The notes below the pieces were generated by a model. That model ran no database searches and was not told where the DNA came from. It saw only the letters and a program-made list of their open reading frames with translations. This document shows positions 25,330 to 39,229 of a stretch of 64,000 nucleotides of DNA, piece by piece (positions within the stretch are counted from its first letter, which is position 1; every line of letters starts with the position of its first letter). The translations under genes and the position numbers were made by a program. Where the stretch lies: positions 16,166,001-16,230,000 of the forward strand of contig NC_092569.1 in the NCBI RefSeq assembly GCF_037975245.1, in the 5' to 3' direction. This DNA is from Apostichopus japonicus. Lineage: Eukaryota; Echinodermata; Holothuroidea; Aspidochirotida; Stichopodidae.

Positions 25330-28300
25330 ATGACGTAGGACGACATCAATCATATCATACATTGTACAGTATGTGTACAGTAAACCTCTGAACATCTAAG
25401 ACAATATGACAGCAGTGATCAAATGGTTTCCTTTATTTCTTTCAGCTGGTCTTACTAAACAGTGTCCTTGAAGTTAAGGCCGACACTGACTTTCTTTTCA
25501 TCTTTTTATTTGTGTAATCGTGATATCGACTTGTGTCGGCTCTTCTCCTATATGACCGTTGAAAATGATGAAAACTTTTTATCAATTGGTGCCTGTCACA
25601 AAGACATACATACGCGTGGTCTGAGCATTCAGTGGTTCGAGAAGACGTGTGTAATACTCCATAGAAAGAGAAGCAATGTGATAGCCAGAGCAGATTACGT
25701 CAACAGGAAAGATAAAGGAAATCATCCCCTGTAAAATGGTATGCTAGCCAACAAGAATTATACAGATAAACAGATCAAGCTCATGTAGGATTTACAAGTT
25801 TTAAATTTATATGCAGTAGTTTTCTGTTTGAGAATAACCACTTTAGTGTCTTTCAAGTTACCTCTACAGTTTATCATTGCTGAAATATTGCAATAACATT
25901 AGCAGGATGTGTTTTGGATGGCTATATGTATGTATTTAGTTATATTCCAAAAATTGATGAAAATATTCAGCCGCACAGGAATACTTTTCTTTTCTCTTTA
26001 TTAAGTTAGGTCTACTAAATAATTACAATACATCTTGGATATTCTTCATCCTTTGTTTGTGAGTACACTGTATGTCTAAACATCCATACAGAAACCGTAC
26101 TATATGAACAAAGGAAAAGCACATAGCTGAAACATCATGCTTAAGGTTGCTAGTATTTCGTGGATAAAAGAAATGTTTAAAACTTTGGCATTGCACCTTC
26201 TCCTTACCCGAAAAATGTATTATAAACTGTAATTTTAAGTCGATGCTCATAAACAACAACTTTATAATAATGGATTTGATAAGACATGGATGTATACAAT
26301 CAAACAATATGTGCGTGAACCTTACGTCATATTAATTTAACAATAGGATATTGATGTTGCATGTGATCTATAAAAAGACTAATTGAACCTCAGATAAATA
26401 CCTCAATTGACGGCAAATCACCGATAAAGGCATTAAAGTCCCAGCTACATTCGATGTCGACGGTATACATATTTTTTTATTTCTTGGGGGGGGGGGTGAG
26501 GAGGGTAGGACGGGGATAAGGGAAGTAGGTTGGGGAATGGGGAATAGACGAATGTATACTGTAGTAAATGAACACATTCGATCGAAATCTTCCAATCGTC
26601 CAAAATTGTACGAAGCAAAGCTCATCGTCATGACTATGCGGTTATTTACTACTCAATTGTACCAAAATACGTTTGTCGAGTTAAGTATCGACGACTTTGT
26701 GTTATAATGTAATGCATAACTGGCCTGTAATAAGCTATTCGAGTCGTCAAAATGTTTGATATTAAAAACGCAGTAGCTGACTAACCCCATTCACTTTCAA
26801 ATACAGATGAAAAAGTGGGAAATTTGCAATACATTCATATTGGAGTTTTTTGACGTGTTCAATAGAACGATGGAAAAGTTTCTATGAGATTTTCTTAATT
26901 TTTAATCAGTTACCCCCCCCCCCCCCCCGCCTGCGTTCATTAGGTGAGCAGCAATATAAAATAAAAGTACCGCAGTATCTATCCCATAGTTAGAACTGTA
27001 TTTACATGTATGTCCATTGTTCTTTAATTGTCTAATGAATGATACTGACATGACACGCAAAGTGTAAAGGCATTCTGGCGTATGAGGACATGTAATTTTA
27101 TTGACTGAGGGCGCTGTCATATCTGGCCTAGTGTGTGTAATATGTACTGTTTACAGATCACTTAGTCAAAGCAATGAGCAGATCGGGTAGAAAGCTCACA
27201 CGCATTTTCACACACCTGTTGCATCTTGTATGGAAATGCGCTGGGTGATTGTCTAGTGAAAGGTTCCTTTTGTGCAATTTTGCCTACGAAAAAACAAGTG
27301 CTCTGTGAAAAACAAGTGCTTAAAACAGTTAGTCTAACTAGAATGTTCCAAAATATGTTTAAAAAGATCTCTTAGTTCATAGTTACTAATATAAATTATC
27401 AACTTACGGTACTGTTATGATCTGCAGTCAGTCAATGCATGTCAGTGCAAGTTTCGAGAAACTAGATAGGGTCGATATTATAGCGCCCTCTGTTAATTCT
27501 GGGCGTGGCTGGAGAGCTCAATTGAATTCTCAAATGATTATTGTATGCGATACTTTGCAGCTCTGATTTTTTTAGGGCGCTCTTCTCAAACAGTGATATT
27601 CTTACGGCGATACGAATTGCATTTGGTTTTTATTATCACTATATTGATAATTGTAACGTTGCAAACGTAATTAGAAAACGAAAGACCACTCAATATTCAT
27701 TTCAAACTCTGCAAATGGATTTTAACAAGAGCGATGACAACATGGTGTGAAATTAATATTTAATGTAATACACAAGTTTAATCATATGAAAGTAAATCAA
27801 TTGGCAAATGGCGGAAAGTAGTCGTGTTGCGGCGCATATAAAGCAATGAATCGTTAAAACCCTTTTGTAAGATAAATTACTTTCAATCAGTTTTGTTTTA
27901 AGCTAAGAACTAAGCTACCGGGAATTTTAGAGCTAAACTAAAATGGAATTTAAAACTTGTAAATTTGTCTATTGTTTTGCCAAATGTTATGACTATTAAA
28001 CAATCTTATGAATATGAAGGTCGAGTGACAATGTGACATTGTTTAGTTAGAGATGTAGGGTAAGGTGCAGTTAAACTCCTCCTCCTAACTATTGCTATTG
28101 TAATTGACTTTTGCTACACCTTCGGATGAATCCAAAAGCATTTTGCTGGATCGCTCTAGTTTATCCATTAAATTAAACAAGACTTCCAGATAATCAAATA
28201 ATGGAACTTCTAGTCACATATTTCTTTGGAAACCTTGAAGTATCTGTTAACAATATTGCATATTCACGAAACCGGCTCCCCTCCAAATTTACGAGATGTA

Positions 28301-29142
28301 TTGAATTGCCATCTCTACGCTAAATAACAAATCAAAAGATTCCCACAGTGACTTGGGTAGTGACTTGCATGGGACAGTGGTGAATCAACGATTCCACGAA
28401 GGAAGGGGTGATGCCCTGGTGTCAGCCGTCTCCAATTCAGGGATTTGGTTGTGTTTTTTAAATCAAAGAATGAACAATTTAGACGCCATTCATTCTGATA
28501 CACATTTAGACAATAAATAAATACAAGTAGTGCTAAATGCAAGTTTCTGCTAACAAATATTTCGTGTGATTTTGGAAAAAAAGGTGGGTGTACAGCCGTA
28601 TAGAAGTAGTTCAATTCTTCTCCAACTGAATGAGTTTATTGATACTTGGGCGGATAGTTATTTATTACTATTGTAGTAACACTTTAGTAAGAGGTATGGT
28701 AATTTAACAGTTACATTGACTATAACCTTTACGGGATCATGAATATGTTCACAGATTTATCAAAGTGACTATATATGTATATGAAAAGGGGGGGGGGGGA
28801 GGGGGGCATGCTGCTTTCAATTAAAAGTGCTAACAGTATAATCTTCGTCATCAGCTTACTGCTGTTTAAACATTCAATACACAAACACACACAGGACAAA
28901 GGATTTACTGTCAAGGTGGATAATTATTTGACATTTATTCTTCTTCAGTATTCGTCATTCGAAAATATTATCAAAAAGGAGTTATCGGTTTTGACAAAGA
29001 GGTATATTTATAGTTCTGAGTCAAGTGAAAGTATTCGTTCATTGTGTTAAAATTAAGATGAAAACTTTATTTTTCACGGGACTCTGTGACCCTGATGAAA
29101 CTTCATCTTTTTTGATTGGAGTTGTTGTCTGCGTCTGATGTA
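25330..29142. repeat. Intergenic repeat block R3 (between copies B and C)
   Basis: No gene seen; paralogous to R1 and R2. It contains a MITE-like insertion (27107-27490), a 16-C run at 26913-26928, and G-runs at 26486-26496 and 28788-28799. A minus-strand AATAAA at 28934-28939 may be the poly(A) signal of copy C. Confidence 0.6.
27107..27490. mobile_element. MITE-like element with GAGGGCGCT termini
   Basis: A 384-bp segment bounded by imperfect terminal inverted repeats: left GAGGGCGCTGTCATATCTGG, right (reverse complement) GAGGGCGCTATAATATCGAC. It is absent from R1 and R2 at the matching place. It has no coding capacity, as for a non-autonomous DNA transposon. No clear target-site duplication was seen. 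Confidence 0.4.
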
Positions 29143-32100
29143 TTACACTGGACGTATCTTCATTTCTGCGTATTTTATGTGGTAACTACTCCCTGGAAGA
29201 TTATACCAGAAGATGCTTTTGTAATTAGTACTTCCCGCTGAGTAAAGTCCGTTTAAATTGGCATGATAATAATAAGAAGACTTGTGCCACCACGCTCCAT
29301 GATAATACTGGGCCATGTTTAAAGTACTGTGAAGGTCGTTGTCACTGTCGAATGTCGTAAAGGACATGTTCCTGCTGTATGCCATTCTATCATACGCTGT
29401 GAAAAGGAAACACGAGATGCAGATAAAACGCATGATCATATTAACAATAATATTTGGTTGTTTCCATACGGCATAAATTAAGAGAAGTTTCATAGTAGAA
29501 TCTGTGTAAGATTAATGAAATACTGTCACATTAAACAAACATTTTCTTTAAATTTGTAGTTATTTCTAAATAAATGTTGTTTACACCACTTATTAGTGCA
29601 TATTATTAAATGAAAACTGAATTAATAGTGCCTATTATTAGATGAAAACTGAATTAATATGAATTTTCTTTATTACATTTTTGTGTTTTTGTTCAAAATT
29701 ATTAGTACACCACGATACATGTTATTGCAAACTAACCATCTCTTTATGATAACACCCTTTCCAACGTCAATTAATACACACCATAAATACGAGACAAAAT
29801 GGCCCAATTTAAACCAGTTTGTTGTCAAGTATCCAATTTTCACATCACACTTTATGGATTATTTTTTGTATTTCATGACACAGACTATATCTATGTTAAC
29901 AAATATATCGTTGCTACGACAATGTTACCGGTATGTTGGAATCGTAAAAGACAAAAATCAATAGTTATTATGAAGAACATTATTTTTTCATCAATGGTTT
30001 TATTTACCAAATTATTGGATCATTGTGTTAAAAGTCTATAAAGATTTCTACTCTGTTATTATTTTCTTTTCTTGATGTTGCCAGTTGAACGGAGGTGATG
30101 TCTTTTTTATTATTATAGAGGATGAAGAAAACTTATGGGATGATGGGCAGATGACAAGGAAGTTGGAATAGGTTTGTTGTTATAAATTACAAGGCCTTCT
30201 GTCACTGTAGGTATATGTATCAACCTGAGTTCATTTAAGGTATATCTTTCAACCTGAGTTCATTTAAGGTATATGTATCAACCTGAGTTCTTTTAAGGAG
30301 CCCATTAATCATGGATTCCAAATACAATTTCACCTGACCAGCTTTCTTTCGATTTGATTACAAACATTCTACTATTTGAATTAAAATACAGTCAGTATTT
30401 GACTATGCTTCAGCTCCCGATGTTATCGTTTGTCACACATGAGTATACTTTCTTAATTTCACATTCGGACACAATCAATAAACCAAATATAAAGAAGATT
30501 AATGGATATTCTAAAGACAGTATTCTCAGTCTGATAGCGTTGACGTGATGGATTCGTCTGGTGTTTTAATAACAACAGAAGTGGATTAACGGGCATTGCC
30601 CGGGAGGTGTGCAAGGTATCGTTTTATGCAGATTTATGCAATGTTATTGTAAAAATGTTAATGAGATCATAATTATTAATATCGTTTTTGAGCTGATCAT
30701 TTCTAACATGTCTGCGTATATGCTACATATTTAATGAATAATTACAAACAGCTAATGAACTGACGATTCTAATTACACGGGTTAATTTGACGACAAATGT
30801 TAGACAGGGAGGTAACGGATCAAGGTAATTATGCATAATTTGGTAGAGGCGTTCATAATTTCCTTACTAATATTCAGTCCTTTATTTATTTTTTTTTATT
30901 ATTTTTTTGAAGGTTTTGATGCTGACAAGAAGAATCAACGAGGTTTTATATTTGCGTACCTGTTGTGCTGGAGCTGTCGTATTCTCCAAGGCCAACTAAA
31001 CGATATTTAGTCTCTTCATCGCTGATCCTAAACAGGTCGTACTTCGCAAAATAGGGATCTCCATTCACGTTGTTTAAATCTATGCGAAGCATGTAATCCT
31101 TTTGGTTAGTTAAGAGTGATATTTTATCGTTGCCAAGCCAAAATTCCCTTTTCAGGAAACCAAAGCCATCTCGGTATTCTTCCCAGTCTCTGTAAAATTC
31201 TACGGAACCGTCGACCCGGCGCTGTAAGACCTGGTTTAGTTTCAAAACAAAAACATGTCATATTTGGTTTTGAAATATATAACAATGTGAACGATTAACG
31301 TTAGAGGGTACGATGTATTAGACCGAGTGTAGTTAGTGTTTTAATGGTGCGTCTAACGTTGAACAGATGCGGTAGCCTGTGCGCCCTTTGAATTCTTCTT
31401 TTTCTAATGGAATACATTAGTATCATACAATTTTTGCCCACATTGGGAACAGGCATGTAGCTGTCGAAACATTTTGAGGTTTTGAATCTTTCTCGCTATG
31501 AGAGAAAACAATCATACTTAGGATTATTATATGTTCTCGGGAAGTTATGGTTAGCGTTATTAGAAATTCATATTTAATACGGTAAATTTGACACTAAATA
31601 ACGTTTTCCTTTGAATTAAATCAAACTGAAAGATGTGAATAAATAATGTATGCCTTGTCGAACGAATCAGCACCTGTAACACACATAATCTGTATAAAGG
31701 TAACGCTTTTTACAGAACCAACAAAAAGGAAGCACGCTAAATATAAATTAGTTAAGGGTAATATTATGTATGTTCTTACCGTCCAGCCTCCTCCGTCAAT
31801 TGAGTTATTACAGTAAACTTGAAAAGGTTCATTGGCTCCATCTGGCTTAATCAGATAAATTCCAGATTCAGAGGAACTCCCTTCACATTGGTCGTAAACT
31901 TCTTTACAATCTCGAGGATATTCTGGCTCTTGGTAGAAAAAGTAGGAGGAGTCTGAAGGAATGAAAAGGAAAAACTTGTAAGAAATGAATGCGATCAACT
32001 TTAAAGAGAACTACCAAACTCGGCGTCCCGTTTACCGGTCTATCGATCAAACTGAGAATTACGATTTGCACAAAACAAAAATGTTTTTCAAAATATAAAA

Positions 32101-35100
32101 CATAAACCTTCCATACATTTTCTTGCTTGGAAGAACACTATTGAACAAAACATTGTAAAATCGTAAAAACAACAAATATACAGAATTTTTTTAAGTTAAG
32201 TAACAGAATACACCCCTTTCCCCTCCCACCGCAAGAAGAAAATCCTGATAAGACTGGTAAATATGTCTATTTAATTTAGAACGACAAGTGTTGGCCCTCT
32301 TTTTACCGCCGCGACAAATATTAATGGCTTCCAGTATTTTTTTTTTTTACTTTTCAGACAGTGTTAAAAGCCTGTTGCTTTTCGATTTTGAGATATGTTA
32401 GCTTTTTTTCACCAAATTATAAAAACCAGAGTACGCCTTTCAGTGAAGATATAATTATGACTTAAAGTAGTAGGTTTTGGTTTATATATAATTACCACAT
32501 AAAGAAACGTATATGTATTACCGCGTATTAACCAAAATATGTGAAGACCACAAAAGCAGAAACCACTAAATTGTCACTCAATATCATAAATATGACTGAT
32601 CGATTGAGTCTCTGTAAAACTGTTTTTGATGATAATACTTTTAAAAGCGGTACTAAATATTAAGTGAGATGAATACTATATATGTATGTATTTACCGATG
32701 GGTATCTCTATGATAATAGTTTACTAGGGCTGAAACCCAAATTAAAAATGAAAATGAAGTAAACTTTAATTCAAAATTTTAAATGAAGTAATATAATTTA
32801 AAAAATCCTAATCAATTCTAGTAGCTATGTTTGTTTAAGATTAATCGACAAATGTTGGCCTACTTTTAGATTACCGCGAAAACTTTAACAGTCTCTCAGT
32901 ATTTTTACTATCAGATGTTTCCAGCTAGCTTTAAAAGCGGGTCAACTTTCGTTTTACAGTATTTCTTGTAACCAAATTAAATAATGTATAGTTAATCTTT
33001 ATGTGAAGAAAGCATTTTAAACATATCAACCAGTCCATGATGATATAAGGTAGTAGGTATTGGTGTATATTTTATAACCATATCACGAAACGGAAGTATA
33101 GCAGCATACGACACAAATATATGTCAAAAAAGCAAAAATCACAATAATTGTTTTTCGAAATCAATGATATAGATGATTAATGAAGTTAAATAGATCTTAT
33201 ATATTAATGGGTACCTATAAATTGAAAAAAAAAATACATTAATACTTGTAATGTCCTTCTTTAGAACTCGTTGTTTTTGTTTTGTTAAAGATTTATGTAA
33301 AAATCATTGGAATAGTAAAGAAAATATGAATAACAATGATACATTTCTCTTACCTCCAGTGCTTCTTTTGTTCCTTCCAGAATTTTCCCGTCCAACATTC
33401 TAAAATGGAGATATGAAAATTGAAATATAAATTCAACAAAGTCACTTAAAGGACATTCCGATAGGCGTGTGAGGGACTCGTTTTTAAAGCGTACTTACCG
33501 CCGAAATCAATTCAGTTCCAAAGCATTTTTAAGTTGCTGCTAATCTTTTGTTAAAGTCCAATGAATTGAAAACAGAGATCATGAACTATGCCACCATAAG
33601 GTCATCTAAATTTCACTGATATAGAGGCATTTACTTTGACCTCACTCTTGTGACAATGTTTCTGTATTATTTATATTAAGATCTCTTTGTTTTACTCAAA
33701 TATTAGCTCTTTGTGGGAAACATTACGGGAAATCAAGAGACACTATTCCAACACTCTATTCCAACACAGTATAACTATTCAGTTTAAAACGTACATAGAA
33801 TTTTCGTTAAGCCGTGACATATTTTAATGAAAACAAAATGTGTTTCTATTCGATACTGTGTTGTCGTTGTGTTTACTTCTTGGCATGTTGTTTGAAGACA
33901 AACTTTTTACAATTGTTTTCGAAACTATTAAGATGACAGAATGACTTAAGAAACAAGTTACACACTCAACGTTATTGTTGTCCTGTTTCCCGCCCTTATA
34001 TTGAATAACCTAGATAAAACAATAATATGTGGCGATGAATTTTCGCGACATGAAGTGAGAAAGTAATATGATTCGTTCTGGACGTTCACAATTTTCTTAA
34101 AATATATCTCATATTAATGGTCATGTTGTGTTTGTGTAGTAAAGGGAAATACGACTATAGCAGTGCTTACTTGAATTAATTATCGTTTAGTAAGAAATTA
34201 AGGATTAATGAAAATATTGCGAATTGACTTTCATGTACATACAAATGCGTCTCGAATTATCCTAGTTAAATGAGTCGCTTTCGTATCTCTGAGCCATTTC
34301 TGCATTTTGTCATGTGACCTTGTTTTTTTAAATTATTTTTTTCAGAATAAGCTGAATGAATAGCCCAGCTTCAACTTGAAACATAATTTACATTTATAAG
34401 AAAGTTTAGAGATTTATCTAAAATAGTACTAAGTACGGAGGTACTCTCACCGTTTCTTCCCTTCAATGTTATGTTTGCTTAGTAAGTTCTACCAGTTTGA
34501 CCTTATGGCACATATGATGTATTTGTTAGTAATAATCTAGAATACTTATTAAAAATTCCTTCATAAACTTATACAACATATTTTAATTTGCTACAATTAA
34601 AGCTATATGGAATGCATCATATTAATCAATGTTGGTTTGAGAAATTGGTAAACTTCAACGCACTGATCTTGACAACATTTTATCATCAATTGTGATTTCG
34701 CTTTCTGTGTTGTTCAAAAATTGAAATGGACTCCTTACTTCCCACTCCATTTCTTTTCAAATGTTTCCAAAGATAAATCCTTTTTTGACTCTTTTATATA
34801 AAAATGATTCCTTAACATAAACTAGCAGCGTTTCTCCATTAGAATCACTAATACAAATCCTAATCTAATCTAATAATTCTTGGAAAGACATATTTATTTA
34901 AGAGATATTTTACAGGCCTTTATGACTACATACGATGCAACAATGTTATTAAGCCTATACGCTAATATGCTATTTTAATCAGTCTCATTCATAACAAATT
35001 GTTCAGTTTTCCTTTGAAGTAATACGGCGTACTTTTGACGTTCGTATTAAACACTACATTAGATTAAGTCAAAAAGTGATTCTTGTCATTTGTTTAAATT

Positions 35101-37391
35101 GTTATTACAATATTTTGATATTCCATCGCTATGTCCTCGATGTCATGCCAAGGAAAACATGCTCTAAGAACACGGAAGAGAAAATTGTATTCTTTCTTTT
35201 TACGTAAAAATATGAGTCTCTCGGTAGAATAAATAAACTTCAGTAGTGCGTATCCCGATTAGATATTTACAATATTGTTAAATTTCGTTATTTAGTTTTA
35301 TTTACAGAGTTAAAAAAGCCGAAGCAACTTTATTCTCTCCTTGTTATGTTGGTCTGTGTTGATGGTAGGTTTAAGTAATGAAATATATGACTAAAGTAAT
35401 TTAAAGTTATTGTTTAATATTATGTACTCGTACTTGGTAGATTCACATCGAATACAATCGATTCAATATTTACATCAAGTGTTTGTGATTTATGAGTAGA
35501 ATTTATGAGTTTAAGGCATCGTTCCACAATATCTAATATGAATATAAAGACGTTTTAAGTTTGATTGATTGCTCTGAGTTTCTGTACAGTACACTACATC
35601 CTATAATTCACCTTCGTTCAGATGAAATGTCAAATATGAATAATTAAACTATGTTTGTGCTATAATATAGAAATACTAGATTCGGCAGCAAAATGTCAAG
35701 AGCGTTAACATTTGTTAAAATTGATAATTAATGCTTTCCTAAGTAATTCACAGTAAGTTGTAGACTGACATTTAAGTATCTGGTTTTATCTACTTTGATT
35801 TCTTTCATCGATTTCTTAATCAGGTTACTTGTTACTTTGAAAGGTATAATTGAAAACATATTTGTCAAATGTATATATTTCTTGGCTCAAAGAAGGAGAA
35901 TGTCCATCCCAGAATATCAGCATTTAAAGGTTAAGATCCGATTACTGGTAAAAGCAACATTTATCGTAAACGTGTATGTAATATTCGATACAAATATCGT
36001 CCAACTGAATATCTAATACATATCCAATGGATTGGAAAAAAAATATTTATTTGAGAGAGATTATAAAGGCCTTTATCTTTAAACAAAATAAACACGGTAT
36101 GATTTCAGAGGCTTTGAAAGAAATTCTATCAAGATTTCCTTGATGAGATGTGAAGGAAGGAACGCGCTCAAAACACAAGAGAAAACAAACTACGGTGTCG
36201 ATTGATATAAACAATGAGTCTCGCGGTAGAATAAATATATTTCTATAATAGTGGGTATCCTGAGTAGATATTCACAATTGCCAAATCGTTGCTTTGTTCA
36301 TTTACTCAGTTAAACAAGTTAAAACAACTTTCATCTTTATTTGTCTACTTTTGATCTGCTTTAGTCTTAAATGTAATTAACGGAATATCTATTTGACATT
36401 TGAAAGTATTGGATATTATTTTCTTGATATATAGAAAATAATCGTTTGAATATTTCCAGCAACTTAAGTTTTTATCATTTATGAGTATTTTTTTTATGTA
36501 AGACATCATTAAACCATTTATTCTAACTTACCTAATCCGTTAATAAGAAAATTTTAAGTTTTAGCTTCAAATATTTGCAATTATTGTTTCAAGGCATTAA
36601 GTTATTGGTATTGCACTGTACCATGTATCTAGCAAGTCACCTTTCTTCATGTATTTTTTTAAATATATATTTGAATTGCCAAAAATGGATAATGGAACTA
36701 TGTTTGTACTAAAGGATTGAGGTACTAGCTTGGAAGCAAGTTAAAGATAGCTAAAAGGAAAATTTTGAATTAATTCTTTGTGAAGGAATCCACATTTATA
36801 TCCTTACATATGATAATTATTTTCACGTTTTTTGTTATCGATAATTGTTATAGTTTATTTGCTATGTTGGAAGATATAATTAAATACCCGTTTGAAACGT
36901 GATCGTTTCCACGATATATCGGCAAGTCATTGTCTATTTTAAATTGCTTATTGTATTCGTTAGAGTAAAAAGAAATCTTATCGTTGTTTTAAGAACATAA
37001 CTAATATGTGAACCCCTTTTCAAACCCATCTCTATTTATGATATGGTTATTAATAAAACTTCTTATATTTTATTGCGCACATGAGATAATTCACAGTGAG
37101 CATTCTAGATTGTTTTTTAATTCGTACATTAAGTACAATATACCAATATTTTACAAACAGACAAAATCATCAATGGAACACCGACAATAAACTCAAACAG
37201 CATGGTAAAGAGAAACTTGAAAAATCATATTTAGTTAAAAAAATAATTGAGCTAGAAATTCATTGGTCACAATTAAATATTCAACTTCAACTTGAATTTG
37301 ATAAAAGATAAAAGAAACTTACGGTTTCTGCCCGAAAAGCTGGAAGTTGAGAGAAGAGTCCCAAAACACAAAATGTTAGAATGAACTGCAT
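29143..37391 (-). CDS. Fibrinogen-related secreted lectin, copy C (5 exons)
   Basis: Coding exons 37323-37391, 33354-33399, 31780-31952, 30960-31230 and 29143-29396 join to 813 nt (270 aa). The signal peptide ends AFRAET where A has AFQAET. The central exon begins VLQRRVDGS and has DWEEYRDGFG, both unlike the VFQ and DWDDYRD of the other copies, but the fibrinogen signature is intact. The last exon is one codon longer than in A and B because the loop after GAWW is expanded (HKSSYYYHA before NLNG). It has DSDND in the calcium-site region, the sequon NMS, and no cysteine. The C-terminus AEMKIRPV is shared by all copies. Intron 4 holds three tandem 29-bp units at 30211-30297, where A and B have two. 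An AATAAA hexamer lies about 205 bp past the stop codon (28934-28939). Function as a secreted pattern-binding lectin is inferred from the family. Confidence 0.87.
30211..30297. repeat. 29-bp tandem repeat, three units, in intron 4 of copy C
   Basis: The unit gtatatgtatcaacctgagt plus nine bases is repeated three times with few changes. Copies A (about 4516-4575) and B (about 17963-18022) have two units. Confidence 0.7.
35308..35364 (+). other. Exon-like 57-bp segment on the opposite strand, intron 1 of copy C
   Basis: Counterpart of 8946-9002: acceptor tttatttacag, donor gtaggt, open frame LKKPKQLYSLLVMLVCVD. Confidence 0.2.
36873..36926. other. Conserved intron-1 element, copy C
   Basis: The same 54-bp element; inverted repeat at 36894-36909. 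Confidence 0.35.
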
Positions 37392-37511
37392 CTTGACGAT
37401 TTTTTCTGGTCTTAACGATCACAAATCTCAAGAAGGAATGAAGTAAACTTTCTGGCAGCGAACCAGTTCAACCACTTTCTGAGCTTACCCTGTGTACTAT
37501 GACGTGGTTGT

Positions 37512-37554
37512 TGACACGTGTCACCGAAGAGCTGATTAACCATTTACCTTTATA
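37512..37554 (-). promoter_or_regulatory. Core promoter of copy C: TATA box plus palindrome
   Basis: TATAAAG at 37548-37554 (one base different from A, still a good TATA box) and TGACACGTGTCA at 37512-37523, 121 bp upstream of the ATG, with identical spacing. Confidence 0.55.
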
Positions 37555-39229
37555 CATTTGTTATAACCTGGATGATCACGTAAATAATAACACAAGCTAA
37601 CAGTTTTTCTATTGTCCCTTAAAGAATAAAACTTATGACAATTACTATTAGTCCAATTTTATAGCTTTAATTGTATAGAGGTAATGCGATGTTGCTTAAA
37701 TGGTCACATCAGTTACAATACATTCATATGCAATCTCAAACCAATTCAAAATATCTCTTTCGATAACACAAATTATATGGCATATATATTAAATTTAGCT
37801 TTTTAACCTTTCACCTATAAGTACCTCCGTTAGATCGAATCCTAACGTACTACTTTCAATGAACTGAATTTCGTCTCCTGTAGCTTACTATGAACAGTTA
37901 AATAATGTTAAGGAAACTGCTTTAAAGCCCCTTAAGCCGTGCCAAAAATTCAAATATATATCTACAATCAAGAGGTTACCATTTAACAGTATCAAACCTC
38001 CATATCTAGGAAAACACGAGTTTTTTATTAATGAAATCCCACCCATGCTCTCTGCAAGTTACCATGTTTTTTGTGAAATTTCCCAGGATGCAACGTTTGC
38101 ATGACGTCACACATGTGCCTCGGCAGAGTTAGACTTGCCGCTATGCAGATTCTCTCGTAGAACCGCTCCACACAAAACCACGCTCGCGTACGGTATATGC
38201 TGAAACTACTAAACTATCATTAATTTTTAAATTATTACAACGGTTGAACTGGACTTTATTATCCAGAAATCTAAAGAAAAATAACTTAGTCATCATGTAG
38301 CCATCCTGCGTTCGATTTTGAGTAATGTACACAGACGACATGTAGCCTAGGCCTAAACAGTGTATCGTCCAATGTCCACAATCGTAGTTCGAGTAACAAG
38401 TATAGTTACTATATAACTTAGTCATAGTAACACTACTCGACATACTGTGACTGCGATCATCACTTCGTCGATGAAAAGTATCGTTCATTCGAGCAATTCG
38501 ACATGACTGAGGCCCACATTATCCCATATGACTATTGCGTAGAACTGACTCCATCACCCCGACATAAGATGCGACACAAAAATAGTAATTCCAGAAGAAA
38601 TTGATTGAGCCGTAGTTTAAAATTCGAAAGCAAACAATGACAATCACTGTGCGTCTGTGTTGACAGTCATCTTGCAAAATACCAATTTACGCAAATTTAT
38701 TTATAAACGACATTTAGCGTACGTATGCATCTATCCTTCAAAATTGGTTAAATATTTTACATTTACCTGAATTCTGAAGATGTTTTACACTTTTTAATTA
38801 ATATCCTAAAGTCTTACAAGTTGTGTAAAAATTAACTATGTTAATATCATTTGAGTTGGCAACACATTTTCAGGAACTATCACATGTGCATTTATGACGT
38901 CGTATACAGCTGATTGTCCGCCTCCCTTTTCTCCAATATGGAAGAAAAGGGCGGATAAGGGGATAATGGCCGGGAATTTTTTTTTTTTCATTCCATGAAG
39001 TCGTAAAAGAGTAACATGATAAAGGTCATTATTGTTGGCGTAAATATGTATACTGAAAGTATGTGAAGAGTCAATCAGGCAGTATTGCTCCCCATTAAGG
39101 TTAGTTTATACAAGGAGAAGGATTTGTGTTTTTATAGTGTCTTTGTGAAGTTACCCTTACTACCAACATGTTAGAAAGGCAATGGAAGGGAGTTCTTTTA
39201 ATGAATGGAATTTATGACGTAAGACGACA
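37555..39229. repeat. Upstream block U3 (5' side of copy C)
   Basis: Non-coding, paralogous to U1. It is closest to U4: from about 38140 to 39000 the two differ at only a few bases. The CRE module is listed separately; the GATAAGG cluster is partly mutated. Confidence 0.55.
38080..38109. promoter_or_regulatory. Distal element upstream of copy C: TTCCCAGGATGCA plus CRE palindrome
   Basis: TTCCCAGGATGCA at 38080-38092 and TGACGTCA at 38102-38109, 711 bp from the start codon. The same 30-bp module as in A and B. Confidence 0.45.

Noticed and set aside
25462-25734. 90-codon plus-strand open frame in block R3
   Set aside because: Frameshifts and stops interrupt it in R1, R2, R4 and R5, it starts without ATG, and it has no known motif.
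38141-38488. 115-codon minus-strand open frame repeated at 51289-51636 with only two residue differences
   Set aside because: In the matching DNA of A (about 11870-12230) and B (about 24250-24600) small indels break the frame. The near identity of C and D is explained by recent duplication, and the peptide has no recognisable domain.
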